Part shown: one piece after another, positions 21,872 to 33,575 of the stretch
Layout of the letters: each line of letters opens with the position of its first letter
Numbering within the stretch: position 1 is the stretch's first letter
Source of the DNA: Craterostigma plantagineum
Taxonomy: Eukaryota > Streptophyta > Magnoliopsida > Lamiales > Linderniaceae
DNA: 64,000 nucleotides
Direction of reading: 5' to 3'
NCBI GenBank assembly: GCA_027422505.1
Contig: JAPQWV010000005.1
Coordinates: 10,855,501 to 10,919,500 of the forward strand
Program-made: the position numbers and the translations under genes
Notes under the pieces: generated by a model
The model's database searches: none
The model's input: the letters and a program-made list of their open reading frames with translations, nothing else
What the model was told of the DNA's origin: nothing

Positions 21872-24800
21872 CTCTCACTCGATTGGGACACAACTGAAGG
21901 GTTTATATGTAGCACTATTATCTATAGTGTGGTTCTGGAATAAAGACTGGCTCGAAATTCGCACTCGAATCGGGTTACGATCCAGTACTACGGGATTGGC
22001 TAGGTAACTACCGGACTCTTGGATTCCTCCCCTGCCGATTGAGTCGAACCTGTAGAGTCAGGCTTAAAAAGGATCATCAACGTGTACTGATAATTAGAAA
22101 AAAGTGTTTTGGGCCTTAACAGGCCTTTGGCCTTTGGGCAGCGCCTTAGTGGGCCTCGTGCCATTTAATGGACCGAAGTCGGACTTCGTATGAAACTAAC
22201 TTTAAGACTTGGGCTTGGCCAAGTACTTAAAAGGCTCGAGGGTAAAATTGGAATTTAACCTAAGCTGATTTTCGAATTATACCTTGGGGAATAAGTTCGA
22301 AAATTAAATATAAAATTGGAAATAATATATTTGGAATATTATTTATTTTAAGTTGAAATTTCGAAATTAATCTAGGACTAATTTTTGAATTTTATACCAT
22401 ATTTAAATATACTTAGTTTGACTTCGTATTTAAGTTGGTTTTCTAATAATAGCAAGTTTTCTTAAGTTTGGATTTGGAATTCAAAAGAGAGTAAGATATG
22501 GCAAAAGAATCTTAAGGAGTAAAATTCGAAAATCATATCTTTGAGATAATATTGGGATTTTCGATTCTAGATTAGTATAAATAGGGCAGCCCTATTTCGT
22601 ATTTTGAAAGAGAATTTTCGTGCTCCATGAGAGAAATTTCGTCCATCACAAGGCACTAAAACACACACCGAACGCACACACTTTCTCCCACGCGACGGCT
22701 CGGTTCTCTCTAGCTATGTTTAGAGAACTGATTTCGTGGTACACTGCGAGGTCGTGACGATCAAGTGCCTTCCACCATCATCGACGAAGTCTTGAAGAAA
22801 AGGACGAGGAGCTGTCACTCGCTTTAATTGGTAATTTTCTACGGGTCTGGCCCGCCCTATTACGTGTCTAAGTGCTAGTATTCTGATCCGAGCTACGAGG
22901 GCAATCGGGGAACCCGAAAAATTTTGTTCCGCACCGTACCCGGGGACGTGGCGTCTCCGGGAGACACCGGGTAACTCAACATCGATGTGCTCGAGAAAAA
23001 TTTCTGAAACACTTAGAGAAAAACGTCAAAATTGTTTGGAGCTCATAGCATGATTTTTTCAGATGCTACCCCTCGAATAATGCCCTAAATTGATTTATCA
23101 CGTAAGCATATAAAATCAATTTAAGTAATAAGCATAGAACACGCAATTAATCAAAGTAAACTAGATACATGGTCCCCTAAACATGTAGTCAAAATATTGC
23201 GTGAGGGTGTGGATACAAAAAAAAAATGTTTGCATTTAATCTATTCAGTACCAATGCAAGCTAAACATGCATTCAGAATGTGCGATTACAAAAACAAAAA
23301 ATCGCATTTATTCAATTCAGCGCATATGCAAAAATAAAATTGTATGTCAAAATGTGCGAATTCTTATTTTTTAACATAAGAAAGAAAAGAATAAGAATAA
23401 AAATAAAAATAATAATAAAGAAATAAGAAAGAGGAAAAAAATTCTATATATTTTTATATAATAATTTTTTTTATTTTCTTTCATTTCCTTATATATACAC
23501 TAATATTATTAATAGTATGGGGTCAGATTATTTTGCTTCGATCAACGTCACACATAAAATTTCACAAGACACTTGGAAAGATCTTATGCCGTCAAGTCAT
23601 GTCGTCAAACTAAAGTTCTATGTTCATAGAATGATCCATTTCGACAACTCTCACTAGGTTCGCTGTAACGCTCAATTATTTTTAACTTGGGATTTTATAT
23701 ATTTATAGCACTCAAGTCATCACAAGCAAAATTATGTCAATTTTGTGATCGAGGCGCTTTTAATCATTTCACATAAGCAAAAGACCGTCGTTTTGGAATG
23801 AAAGAGAATTTGAAGGATTTTAATTTGGCTCTGACTTAGAAGGGAAGGAATATTTGGGAACTGTGGAGCTAAGTCTTTATCTTTCTTTTCTTAGTCACTC
23901 TTCTTCGTCAGCATTTTTCTTTCCGTTTCTTCTTTTCTCTATTTCATCCTTCTTTTTTTTATTTGTCTACACTTGCTCAAGCTGAAGCTCCGCTTCTCTA
24001 CGAGGCTGAGAGATTATCTAAGGCAAAGTTCTTCTTGTTGGTTCTTGGGCAGATACCGTGCTCCTCTTCTCTTAATCCCTAGAGAGGTTTCAAAGATTAT
24101 CAATTTGTAGAAGTTCACAGTTATGGAATTCGTACCCAAGGTCGTGCTCCTCTTCTCGTTTCCCGATATAAGACCGGATTATCGTTGGAGAAGTCACTTC
24201 GTGGTGCCCCTCTTTCCAACCGTTCTGACGAGCGTACGAGATTATCGACGAAGAAGTTCACAGCAAGATCCATTCCCCTCTTCATATGATTTCTGAAAGA
24301 TCTCGATAATTAGGAGGGCGGATTCTTTTGGACTGCTTTTTGTGCGTTGAGCATTCCTCGTGTGCATTTTCCACCTTCTTTTGTCATCTCTCTTTTTTTC
24401 ATCTTTTCCCCCCCTCCTTTTCTCATTTGAATATCCCTCCGAAGAATTTGGAATTCGGTTGAAGGCTTGAACGGGTTTCAAATGAAGAAAAAGTGATTGG
24501 AGAAGGCTCAAAAGGGATGACTAGAGGCTATGTTTAAAGGATTGAATTTTTCTATTTGGACGAGTGAGGAAATTCCTAAGCGCCGTAATTATTTTCATAA
24601 CGATCTAACACAAGGCGAGTATGAGGCCAAGCATCACTAGTTAAGACAAACAATTGATGTGTGACTCGCTCAAGAATAAATCCTTAGAAAGAAAATAAAA
24701 GGCTAGAATCCTCACATATGTGAAGTGGCTTTGTGTATAATGGAGCAAACCAATGAGCTTTAGACACAAGAATGCAACTTCGACTGACAAAATTAAGCAA

Positions 24801-25073
24801 GTAATCAGTCGAATGTCGGGGAAAATTATTTCTGACTAGATCAAAGCATCCTAAGGATATCTTGATCCCCCTAATATTATAAGTATATGTATAGTAGTTT
24901 TGGGTTTTATTATAGATTTTATTATTACTATTTTTAATTTTCAATTTTCACGCAAGATATGACAATTAAGTACATAAAACCCATAGGATAGAGTATATGA
25001 AAGCACAGAAGATCAAGTAAAGCACATATCACGTGAGGTTCAACATGCCTAATTTTCCGACAAGGAATTGGAA
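21872..25073. other. Unassigned repeat-like DNA between two elements
   Basis: I see no gene. At about 22088-22981 a stretch has LTR-like features: a TATA box (TAGTATAAATAGGG near 22568), a downstream leader-like segment and an end in GGGTAACTCAACA, but no primer site or partner. From 23390 to 23520 it is a very A/T-rich low-complexity run. At 24050-24290 the pyrimidine-rich phrase GTGCTCCTCTTCTC recurs about three to four times with decay, and a CCCCCCCTCC tract lies at about 24412. On the minus strand these could be the repeated purine tracts after a Sirevirus pol, which ends just to the right at 25074. Confidence 0.35.
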
Positions 25074-26494
25074 TCATTTTTCATCCAATGCCTTGGTGAA
25101 AATGTCGGCTAGTTGATACTCTGTGTTTACAAAATACATATCAATCGTGTCTTTTTCTACATGATCTTTGATAAAGTGATATCGTACGTCTATGTGTTTT
25201 GTGCGTGAGTGGTGAACAGGATTACACGTTATAGCAATGACACTTTGACTATCACTATATATGGGTATATTATTTATAGTGTACCCATAATCACGAAGCT
25301 GAGTTCGCACCCATAGCATTTGCAAGCAACAGCTGGCGGCCGCGACGTATTCTGCCTCGGTCGTCGATGTTGAGACGCAGTTCTGCTTCTTCGATGACCA
25401 GCAAACTAGCTTTTTGCCTAAAAATTGAGCGCCATCGGATGTGCTTTTCCTGTCCATTTGGCAACCTGCATAATCAACTTTAGTGTAGCCGATTAGTTTA
25501 AAGTTCGTACCTTTAGGATACCACAGTCGTAAGGTAGAAGTGCCCTTGAGGTAGTGCATGATCCGCTTGACAGCTAGCATATGGGATTCTTTGGGATCGG
25601 ATTGAAAACGGGCACACAAGTACGAGGCAAACATGATGTCCGGCCGACTTGAGGTGAGATACAGAAGAACCAAAGATGCTGCGATAGTGAGTGATGTCGA
25701 ACGCTTTTCCATACGGATCGGAATCCAATTTGCAACTCGTCGCCATGGGAGTGCTGAGAGGTTTGTTATGATCTTGATGGAATTTCTTCAAGATGTCTTT
25801 GATGTACTTGGTCTGACTTAAGAAAATTCCATCTTCGAGCTGCCTTACCTGAAGTCCTAAGAAGAACTGCAATTCTCCCATGTGGTTCATTTTGAACTTG
25901 GTCTTCATTAATTCTCCGAATTTCTGGCATAGCCGGGGATTAGTAGATCCAAAGATGATGTCGTGGACGAATACTTGGACGACCATCAGATCTTTGTCTT
26001 GCCATTTGATGAAGAGAGTCGTATCGATGGTTCCTCGGATAAATCCAGACTTCACGAGGAATTCGCTCAGGAAGTCATACCAAGCACGGGGGGCTTGTTT
26101 TAGTCCATAGAGAGCTTTATCCAATCGATAGACGTAATCAGGGTGTTCTTGATTGGCGAAGCCTTCTGGCTGAGCGATGTAGACTTCTTCTTTTAACACG
26201 CCGTTGAGAAAGGCGGTTTTGACTTTCATTTGGTAGACTTTGAAGTCCTTATGAGCCGCGTATGCCATGAATAGTCTGATGGCTTCAGTTCGGGAAACAG
26301 GAGCGTACGTTTCATCGTAGTGGATGTCTTCCTGTTTGTTGTATCCCTTCGCAACTAGTCTTGCTTTGTTCCTGATTACTTCTCCATCTCCGTTTTTCTT
26401 GTTCTTTAAAACTCATTTCGTCCCTATGATTGTTTTCCCATGCGGATGGGGTACTAATGTCCACACTTTTGGTTGATTTCATCTTGCATCGCTA
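25074..26494 (-). pseudogene. pol: Copia RT and RNase H, frameshifted, catalytic motif altered
   Basis: RT motifs include [32 protein letters not shown] and [17 protein letters not shown]. The catalytic box reads FVHD ([14 protein letters not shown], about 25970) where YVDD is expected, so one of the two metal-binding Asp residues is lost. A frameshift near 25690 separates RT from RNase H, which shows DYAGCQMDRKSTS, STTEAEYVAAASCC and QLADIFTKALDEK (stop at 25074). Upstream of the ATG at 26268 the RT N-terminus is readable but interrupted. Confidence 0.87.
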
Positions 26495-27180
26495 TCACCC
26501 AATCCGTGTCTTCAAGTGCGCTGCTACCTTTGTTGTATCATTTTGGCTTAAGAAGCAAGAGAATAGGCCTTTCTGATTTCTCGTGCGCACTCCACTCGAA
26601 GGGTCACAAATTAGTTGTTCAACAGGATGTGCTCGAGTCCACTTCCGCTCATGAGGCAGGTCTGAGGTTGAAGCATCAGCCATTTGTGGAACGAGACTTC
26701 CAGAAATTGGAGGCCGTTCATCTGACAGAGATATTTCGACATTCGAATTTTCAGCGTGAAGATCGGTTGGAATATTCTCATTGGTTGGTGTAGAATCTGT
26801 AGCACTCTGTGGTGATTTTGAATCGGGTGAGGTGGGAATAGTTGAAGAGCTTGGTGTATCGGCTTCGTCAAGTGGGAGATCCACTGAAGGTGTATTATTT
26901 TGGTTGTTCGGCCGATATAAGTGCTCGAAGAGAGAGTCCAAGTCTTCTAGAGCTATTCTCATATCTTCGTCTGACGATGAGTGTCGTGTTGTTGCCCTCG
27001 TCTGTTGGTTTTGTGCCAATACACCAGTAAGCAAGGATTCTGAACTGCCGTATGCAGAAGCCATCTAGTTAGGCACGGGTCCTGAACTGATGTGCTCAGG
27101 AGCCATCGGGTTATGTACAGGACCTGAATTGAGGTGTTCAGAAGCCATCTCCGCCACTTCTTAGAAACTGACATTGTAGC
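26495..27180 (-). pseudogene. pol: Copia integrase-RT linker with short tandem peptide repeats
   Basis: The region is Ser/Thr/Asp/Pro-rich (SSSDEDMRIALEDLDSLFEHLY, then STIPTSPDSKSPQSATDS), like the linker of plus-strand copies. At 27060-27150 a unit of about 45 bp recurs: minus-strand MASEHLNSGP, MAPEHISSGP, then a stop and MASAYGSSES. It therefore expanded as a 14-15 residue repeat. It joins RT through AHLKTRIG near 26495. Confidence 0.65.
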
Positions 27181-28330
27181 TTTCCTTAATTGTGCGGTTG
27201 GACTTAATGTATACTCAGCCTTAGAGGTTGAAGAATACCCGACTATCGTTCGCCACAAAGCACTTGCACCCGAAGACCTTAAAGAAGGAGATGTTGGGTA
27301 TTCGCTTGTTAATAATCTCGTACGGTGTCTTATCGAAGCATATGTGAACGACCGTCCTCTTCTGAGTGAAACAGGCGGTATTTAGTGCTTCAGCCCAAAG
27401 AAAATGTGGGAGGCCGGAGTGGATCAGTATCATATGCGTGGCTTCTACTAGAGTTGTGTTCTTCCTTTTGACTACCCCATTCTGTTGAGGCGTCTTTGCG
27501 GCTGAGAATTTCTGACTAATCCCAAGTTTCTGATAAAAGGCACTGAGATACTTCTTCTTGAACTCAGTTCCATTATCTTTCCAAATGACCTGGATAGTCT
27601 GCTGCAGTAGATTCTGAGTCTAGTTCACAAAATTTACGATCAAGTCCCCTGTCTCATCCTTGTTCGGAGGAAGTTCGTCCACGTGTAACGAGAAAAGTCG
27701 TCCACTATAAGCAACCCATACTTGCGTCCGTTGATATTCTGTGTTTGCATTGTTCTACAGAGGTCCATGTGATGTAATCATAAAGGATGTGAAGTAGAGG
27801 CAACTGGCTTGCTGTGATGAGAAGCTCGCTTCATTTTTCCAAGTTGATACGCCGAACACTTATTCTCTTGTTGTAGCATTATTGTTGGTAGACCGTGGAC
27901 CAACTTCTTCATTGAAAGTCGTTGAAGAGTTTTAATGTTCAGATAAGATAAACGTTGATGCTATAGGCTGTTCCTCTGTATTACTGTCTGAGAGATGAGG
28001 CAAACACCAGTCAAAGGCCGTACGAGCGTCAGGTTGATCGTGTATAAGTTTGTTTCCGAATTCCTTGAAGGAGATCTGTGTCCTGACTTTCCAAGAATCT
28101 GCACCGGTCAGTATGGAAGACCACCTGGAATCCTTTGTCGCAGAACTGGCCTATGCTGAACAAGTTATGACGGAGGCTTTCTACATAAGAGACATCTTTG
28201 ATGGTCAGATTGTCCAGAATAATATCTCCAAATACAAGAATTGGAGCCGAATCATTGTTCTAGAAGTAGGTCTTGGTAGTTGCTCAGCAGCTCTTGATTT
28301 CCCGTCATGTGTGTGGAGCAACCAGAGTCG
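27181..28330 (-). pseudogene. pol: Copia protease start and integrase, heavily decayed
   Basis: At 28330-28290 the minus strand encodes HVWYLDSGCSTHMTG, the Ty1/copia aspartic protease site (DSG). The integrase C-terminal part is readable at 27433-27221 (SGLPHFLWAEALNTACFTQ, FDKTPYEIINKRIPN, FKVFGCKCFVAND). In between, frames break often. The protease is in a different frame from the gag end at 28364, as discussed in the findings. Confidence 0.7.
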
Positions 28331-28363
28331 AGGTACCACACATGATGGGTCTGCAAAAATAAA

Positions 28364-29750
28364 TTAGAGAGCTTTAGGTACCCACTTAAGAATGGGTCCT
28401 CTCAGATTAGCAGATTTTATTAATTGTTCAGATTTAATTCCTAAATTTTCACTAATAGGAACTTTAGCTACCCATGACAACTTTGAAGTAGTTGATTTGG
28501 GTTTTTCATTTGTAAGAGACTGGGCATTTTTGGCTTTCGTCTTTTTAGGCGGTGAGTTAGGAACCCATTTGGGTTGAACCTTACAGGGAAGTTTAATTTC
28601 ACCGTGAGCAAATGCATTAGTAGGCTTGATCGTGGAAAATATCTTTTCACTAGATAGTCTCCTAAGGTGTTTAGGGAATTGAATCTTGACGGGATACCTT
28701 AGGTGAGAACATGAATGAATGGCGCCATAAGCTTTCTTCATGGCTGGATCTTGTTTTCTACGGCTCATCCTAGATGCATTTGTCTGACAATGATTCATTT
28801 TAATTTTTTATGAAGAGTCTGTTTCGAAGTTTGTGCTTTGCAAAGTAGGCTGAAGTGAGCACGAAGACACAATGATTATAAGCGAAGAAATGGCTCTTTT
28901 ATTTCTACGAGTGTCTTTTGGTTTTACAGAAGGAGTAGATAAATGGAACATTAACACCTAAAAGACTCCTTTTTTATTTCTAATCTAGACACTGTCGCCT
29001 TCGACATCTCTAGCGCCTTCACTACGCTCCCTGTAGACGTAGTAGAAACATAATTAGAAGTAATATTTTTGGAAATATTATTCTTTGGTTTTGGATTAGT
29101 GGAAGGCGATTTTTCTTTCTTCATGCTCTTTAGAATGAATTATTCTTGTGAGGGAGTGGAAGATGCGTGAGGAATAGTTTGGGAAATGGAGGAAGTCTTG
29201 AGATTTTCCATCTCTACGAACGTTTTCTTTTCCGCTTCAAAATTCTCTCGTTTTTTTTAATGTAACTCGTAAATCTTCTATCTTTTTAGTGATAGGGGGT
29301 ATGTAGAGAGAGTTTTGAGAATGGGGATACTTTGCTTCCTCTGACTTAGAATGATCTTCTAAAGGATAAATTGAAATATAGTCACATTCCTTGGGTATTT
29401 CCAGAGTTTTGTAACTATTATTCAATTCGGTGTAGGACAAGGGAACTTCAACTCTAGTATTGGCTTCTCTCTTGGCTTCTTCTAACGTGTTTATTTCTTT
29501 TGCGTTAGTGAAAACCATAAGAGCAGTTAGTCCTAAACCCATGTACTTAACATCATAAAGTTTCTTACAATCAACTTTCTTCAAGTAACGTGGATTCTCA
29601 AAACCTAAGCTGAACTTGTAGTCATAAAATTCTATGTCCATGGGTTGGTTCAAGAATATTGTCTTCAGTTTTGTCCCCCTTTTCTAATTTCTTTATCTTA
29701 GTGTAGAGCTTCTTACGTTCATCGTCTAAGGTAGCATAGTTAACTAGAGC
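28364..29750 (-). pseudogene. gag: Copia gag C-terminal region, left of the solo LTR
   Basis: It contains IEFYDYKFSLGFENP, YTELNNSYKTLEIP and SLYIPPITKKIEDLRVTLKK (29653-29237). Decayed sequence follows, then a basic segment ending GPILKWVPKAL and a TAA (28798-28364). The related plus-strand copy has FYDPRQGLGFEP, YTELNNSDKTREIP, SSIYIPEIIRKISEL and KGGPIYKWVPKLA at 46758-47873. Heptad-like Leu/Lys/Glu stretches suggest a coiled coil. The region beyond 29750 resumes after the solo LTR at 32641. Confidence 0.7.
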
Positions 29751-32640
29751 TGTCAGGACCCGTCGTCCCACCCTTGTATTCCGTTCTAATCCTAAATGCC
29801 TAACGCTTTGTTATCGTGCGAAAGCGTAAAAATGCGAATATAATTTTTTTTTTCATTTTTGAAACGCGTGCGGAAGTCTTATACACAAGTCAAAAGAATG
29901 TTCTAAATCGTTTGACATTTCATCATGCTCCCATCTATACAAAACACAAGTGCGTGTGTGTAAATATATGCAGCAAAAGCTCCCTATGCGCCCGACCTTC
30001 ACAGGTCATCATCCATACACACACTCCCACCTAAAAAGCAGACGGATAGCATCAAAAGATCGGCCTTGCATAATAGTCGGATCACGTACCGCGATCGTCA
30101 GTACCTACAACACGTAACATAAATAATGAGCCACCGAGGCTCAGTAAGCAGAAATTATGCATGTATGCACGTGTCCTAACGATCGACAATCCACGCCGTC
30201 GTTTTCTAATGCTCATACTCTTTTTCTTATACTCGTACTCTTGTCCCGACTCATACTCTTTTTCTCATACTCTTACTTCATACGGGCCCTCGGCTTTCAG
30301 TCCCTCTATGCGCCATCTTATAGAGATCTCAGGTGTGGAGGTTCTCACACTAGAAGGTCACCCGAAGGAATCTTCCCTTACTCAGTGTAGCCTCCACGCG
30401 GGCGCTTCCCACTGGTAGCCAACACCGAGGCCACTAACCGTGGAGGTCACCCGAAGGAATCTTCCCTCCCGGTTAGTGCTTTACGCACTAGAAGGTCACC
30501 CGAAGGAATCTTCCCTTACTCAACGTGTGCCCCGGGCCGCATCCTCCAGGTTGCATCTCCCGCGTACGGGGTATTCCCCCAGCCTCTTATACAGGCCTTA
30601 TAGCTTCATTCGCCTTACTGGCTGCATAGGGGAAGCCGTGACTCTTCATTCCAGTCGACACAGACGCCAATATCGACGAATATACATCGCACACAGGCGA
30701 TCTTATGCACGCTCATACCTCGCGCCTTATGTACTACGCATGCGTGCAAGTGCTCATGCTATGCTCATGTACATATGCAAATCATGCCATCTTGCATATA
30801 ATTTAACTATATCATAACATACACGGTTCACATAAATGCACGAGCACGTAATTCACATAGTTGGACACAGGCAAGTTACGTGTCGTAGTTGAATTTCTAC
30901 TTGCTTGTCGTCCGAGCGAAATTAGTATTTTCCCCGTTCGCTCCTAACGTACGACCTTTAAACATAAATATTATCGTATTAGTATTACGCCTTTATTACA
31001 CTTAGGTCAAACTAAATTATCGAACTTCATTAATTTTCGTTAGAATCCTAAGTCGTTTGACTCTTACTAGGTCAAGTCCCCACCCAATAAATTCTTAAGT
31101 AAGGTTAGTATCGAATTTGTGACCTAATGAATTCGGCGAGAGTTAGGAAATTGTTAATGTTCACTTTGCCCGATTTTAATTCCTCTTGGAATCACCCGAT
31201 TCGCCTTGCATGCATTCCATTCGCCCGATTAGATCTCCTATGGATTCATCCGATTTCACATCCATGCAATTTGCCCGATTTCCTTTGCTTGTGACATGGT
31301 CCGATTTGGATTCGATTTGCTTGGATTTCGGTCGATTTGCATCACACTTGGAATTGCCCGATTTGTGGCGTGAACCATCTGAAATCGCCGCGCCGTTTGA
31401 TCACCAAGACGTCATCCCCAAATCGTGCATGGAGTGAAGATTGCTCTCGGTCGATTTGTGGGTTGGCAAGGATAGAAATCGCCCGATTCTTGAATGTTGC
31501 TCCACATTTCGCCCGACTTGGTGGTGTTGAGCTTCTCTTCGGCGATTTGTTCTCCAAATGCCATGTGGAGTGTATATTTATTTCGCCCGATTCCAACATG
31601 GAATGCTAGCAGCGAATTGGTCGATTTGAGTCTTGCATGGAATCGCCCGACTTCTAGGGTTTTAATGCACTACAAATCGCCGAGATCTTCTAGGGCTTAA
31701 ATCGCCCGATTAAATCGTCCCTCCAAATTGTTGATCGATTTCTCTCATGCAACTAATCGGCCGATTTGTGATGTATCAACACTAAATCGCCGAGTCATAC
31801 TAGAGTTTGTATTGCACGATTAGGTTAGGTTTCAACAGGATCTAATACTACCTAAATCGCCCGATTTGATCAATGTCTAAATCATCTACCCGAGATCGCA
31901 TTCATCGTTCATCTACCCAGAATTTCCTAAATCCTATGACCTCCTTTCTTCTCGAAATCTCGTTTCGACCTATTAATTGGCTCATACCCATGTTCTAAGC
32001 CCTAAACATCAACTTAAATCGGGACTTTATCACTGGTGTGTATCTCACATTTAAGGTTTTCGAATTCTTCCTCAACTACTTACTTTTAATGCCATTAATA
32101 GTCTCCAACTACCTAAAGTAAGAAATTAAAAGCTTAAGAAGGGTATTTTACTTACAATTTTCGAGACTCTTAACTAGTTGTGGTGCTCTTTGTTCGATTT
32201 TGGCTCGGCTCCTTTCTCCTTCCTTCTTGCTCTTTCGTTACTTTTTCTTAAGTGGGGTTATGGGTTTTGGGAATTTAACTAGATATTTTCTTAAAGTATG
32301 TTATTTGAGGTGTGGTGTGGACGTGGGTTTTCCTTAATTCATGGAGTGTTGTCTCCCAATTGGTTTTCTTATGGATTGGACTAACTATGAAATTTCTAGC
32401 CCAACATTGCATGGCCCAATTCCCATATAATTATTATCATTTTCTTCATTCTTGCTATTCTCGAGAATCCCATTGCACAAATTTGGAGTCAGCGTAAAAC
32501 ATAGTTAGTAGCACGAAATTGCATGGAATTTCTCATAATATTCACATAAGCACATAACATATACGCCATTATCATGAAATCAAGTAAAGCATACACTTAA
32601 TTTATTGGCCGACCTAATTTGCAGGGACCGGGGTCCTACA
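29751..32640 (-). mobile_element. Tekay-like gypsy solo LTR with TSD AGAGC
   Basis: On the plus strand it runs from TGTCAGGACCCGTCG to GGGGTCCTACA, flanked by AGAGC at 29746-29750 and 32641-32645. No internal domain or second LTR is present, so unequal recombination left a solo LTR. Conserved boxes shared with the chromovirus LTRs (CTACAACAC, a TGAGCC..GGCTCA hairpin, GCATGTATGCACGTG) show the sense direction is minus. It carries ten exact TCGNNCGA dyads at 31221-31864 and three copies of GGTCACCCGAAGGAATCTTC (starts 30356, 30445, 30494). It inserted into the gag region of the minus-strand copia element. Confidence 0.92.
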
Positions 32641-33257
32641 AGAGCATTGCTCTTTTCGGCTTGACAGGTATCTAGACTCTTTCTTAATTCACTAATCTTA
32701 GAATTTGATTTAGCTAATTCGTCTTCGAGACTAGTGACCTTTCTACTTACAGCTTCGAGTCTACATTTAAAGTGACTTTTCTCGTCTAAGTTCCTAAGTA
32801 GACATTTGTGGTTGTTGTTTAGGCTGTCTTCTAGTTCCTTAACTACCGAGCTATGCTGTTCTAATGGAGTATGCTTAGTCTCATAGGATTGGAGGCTCTT
32901 AGTTAGTTCTTCTATTTTGAAACTAGAGCTCCTAAGATTTTCTTCAAGACTGGCTATTATTTCCTTAGACCTAATAAGCTTTTTCTCTAACACATTATAT
33001 CACGTTTCTGCTTATATACCATGTTAGTTTACTTAGTTTGTATATCAACTAACAGGTCAAAATGTGTATAGTCAGGGTTTATTACCTCCTGAGATGAAGT
33101 GGATCCGTAGGCTTCGTTCGTCCTAGCGGAAGTTCCACCTTTCTGATCATCATCGAGGCGCGCCATGAGAGCGAGGTTTTTGGCATCAGAATCTGAGGTA
33201 TCCTCTAGCCAGTGGTCATGTTCAGCCATGAGAGCTACTCCAGCTTTGTTAGGAATA
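32641..33257 (-). pseudogene. gag: Copia gag, part right of the solo LTR
   Basis: From 33257 leftwards it encodes AGVALMAEHDHWLEDTSDSD, equivalent to the AGIVLVAEEEEWLEDTSDE segment after the zinc knuckle of the plus-strand gag at 35707. A long Leu/Glu/Ser/Lys-rich coiled-coil-like stretch follows (LEKKLIRSKEIIASLEENL.. to CQAEKSNAL, 32993-32640). The two blocks are in different frames. The zinc knuckle and the N-terminal gag are gone where the plus-strand LTR begins at 33258. Confidence 0.7.
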
Positions 33258-33558
33258 TGTTGTAGCATCCTTTAATTTGTATGTAATCTTGGGTTAACAT
33301 GTTTATTTAGTGGGTTGTAGTAGTTTGGGGTGACTTATGGTATTAAGTCATAGTTTTGTATTGGGCTTTATTATACCAAATACTTGTGGTATATAAAGCC
33401 CCACTTACCCTAATTAGGGTTTTATCAAAAGAATTAAAAAGGTAAGTCACCTTGTACTTTTCCTTAGAAAGACACACACTAACACGCACTCAAGGTGTTC
33501 TTCACGTTTTACACATTCAAACCTTTCTTTTGATCTTTGTTTGGTAATAAAAGGGCCA
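33258..33558 (+). repeat. 5' LTR of the plus-strand copia element
   Basis: It begins TGTTGTAGCATCC (or at 33261, TGTAGC) and ends AAAAGGGCCA, five bases before the primer site. A TATA box (TATATAAA) lies at 33390-33397. Length and layout match the LTR at 8832-9131. The start is set by the end of readable minus-strand gag codons. Confidence 0.75.
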
Positions 33559-33563
33559 AGAAG

Positions 33564-33575
33564 TGGTATCAGAGC
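33564..33575 (+). promoter_or_regulatory. Primer binding site, initiator tRNA-Met type
   Basis: TGGTATCAGAGC, complementary to the 3' end of plant initiator tRNA-Met, is five bases downstream of the LTR. It is the standard copia primer site. Confidence 0.9.

Larger units (their letters stand above)
25074..33257 (-). mobile_element. Minus-strand Sirevirus-like copia element, decayed, split by a solo LTR
   Basis: Read leftwards, it holds gag C-terminal parts (33257-32641 and 29750-28364), protease and integrase (28330-27181), linker (27180-26495), RT and RNase H (26494-25074). A 2890-bp gypsy solo LTR splits gag with TSD AGAGC. The N-terminal gag and LTR are missing because a plus-strand copia LTR begins at 33258, apparently inserted in gag. 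The gag C-terminal phrases (YTELNNS, SLYIPPITKKI, KWVPK) show it is related to the plus-strand copia at 33258-50385. All coding parts are broken. Confidence 0.8.

Noticed and set aside
22088..22981. A complete LTR element between 21872 and 25073
   Set aside because: TATA box and LTR-like ends are suggestive, but no partner LTR, primer site, polypurine tract or coding domain could be tied to it.
33564..33575. tRNA gene fragment
   Set aside because: TGGTATCAGAGC is the primer binding site complementary to initiator tRNA-Met. No cloverleaf is present here, at 43644 or at 57912.
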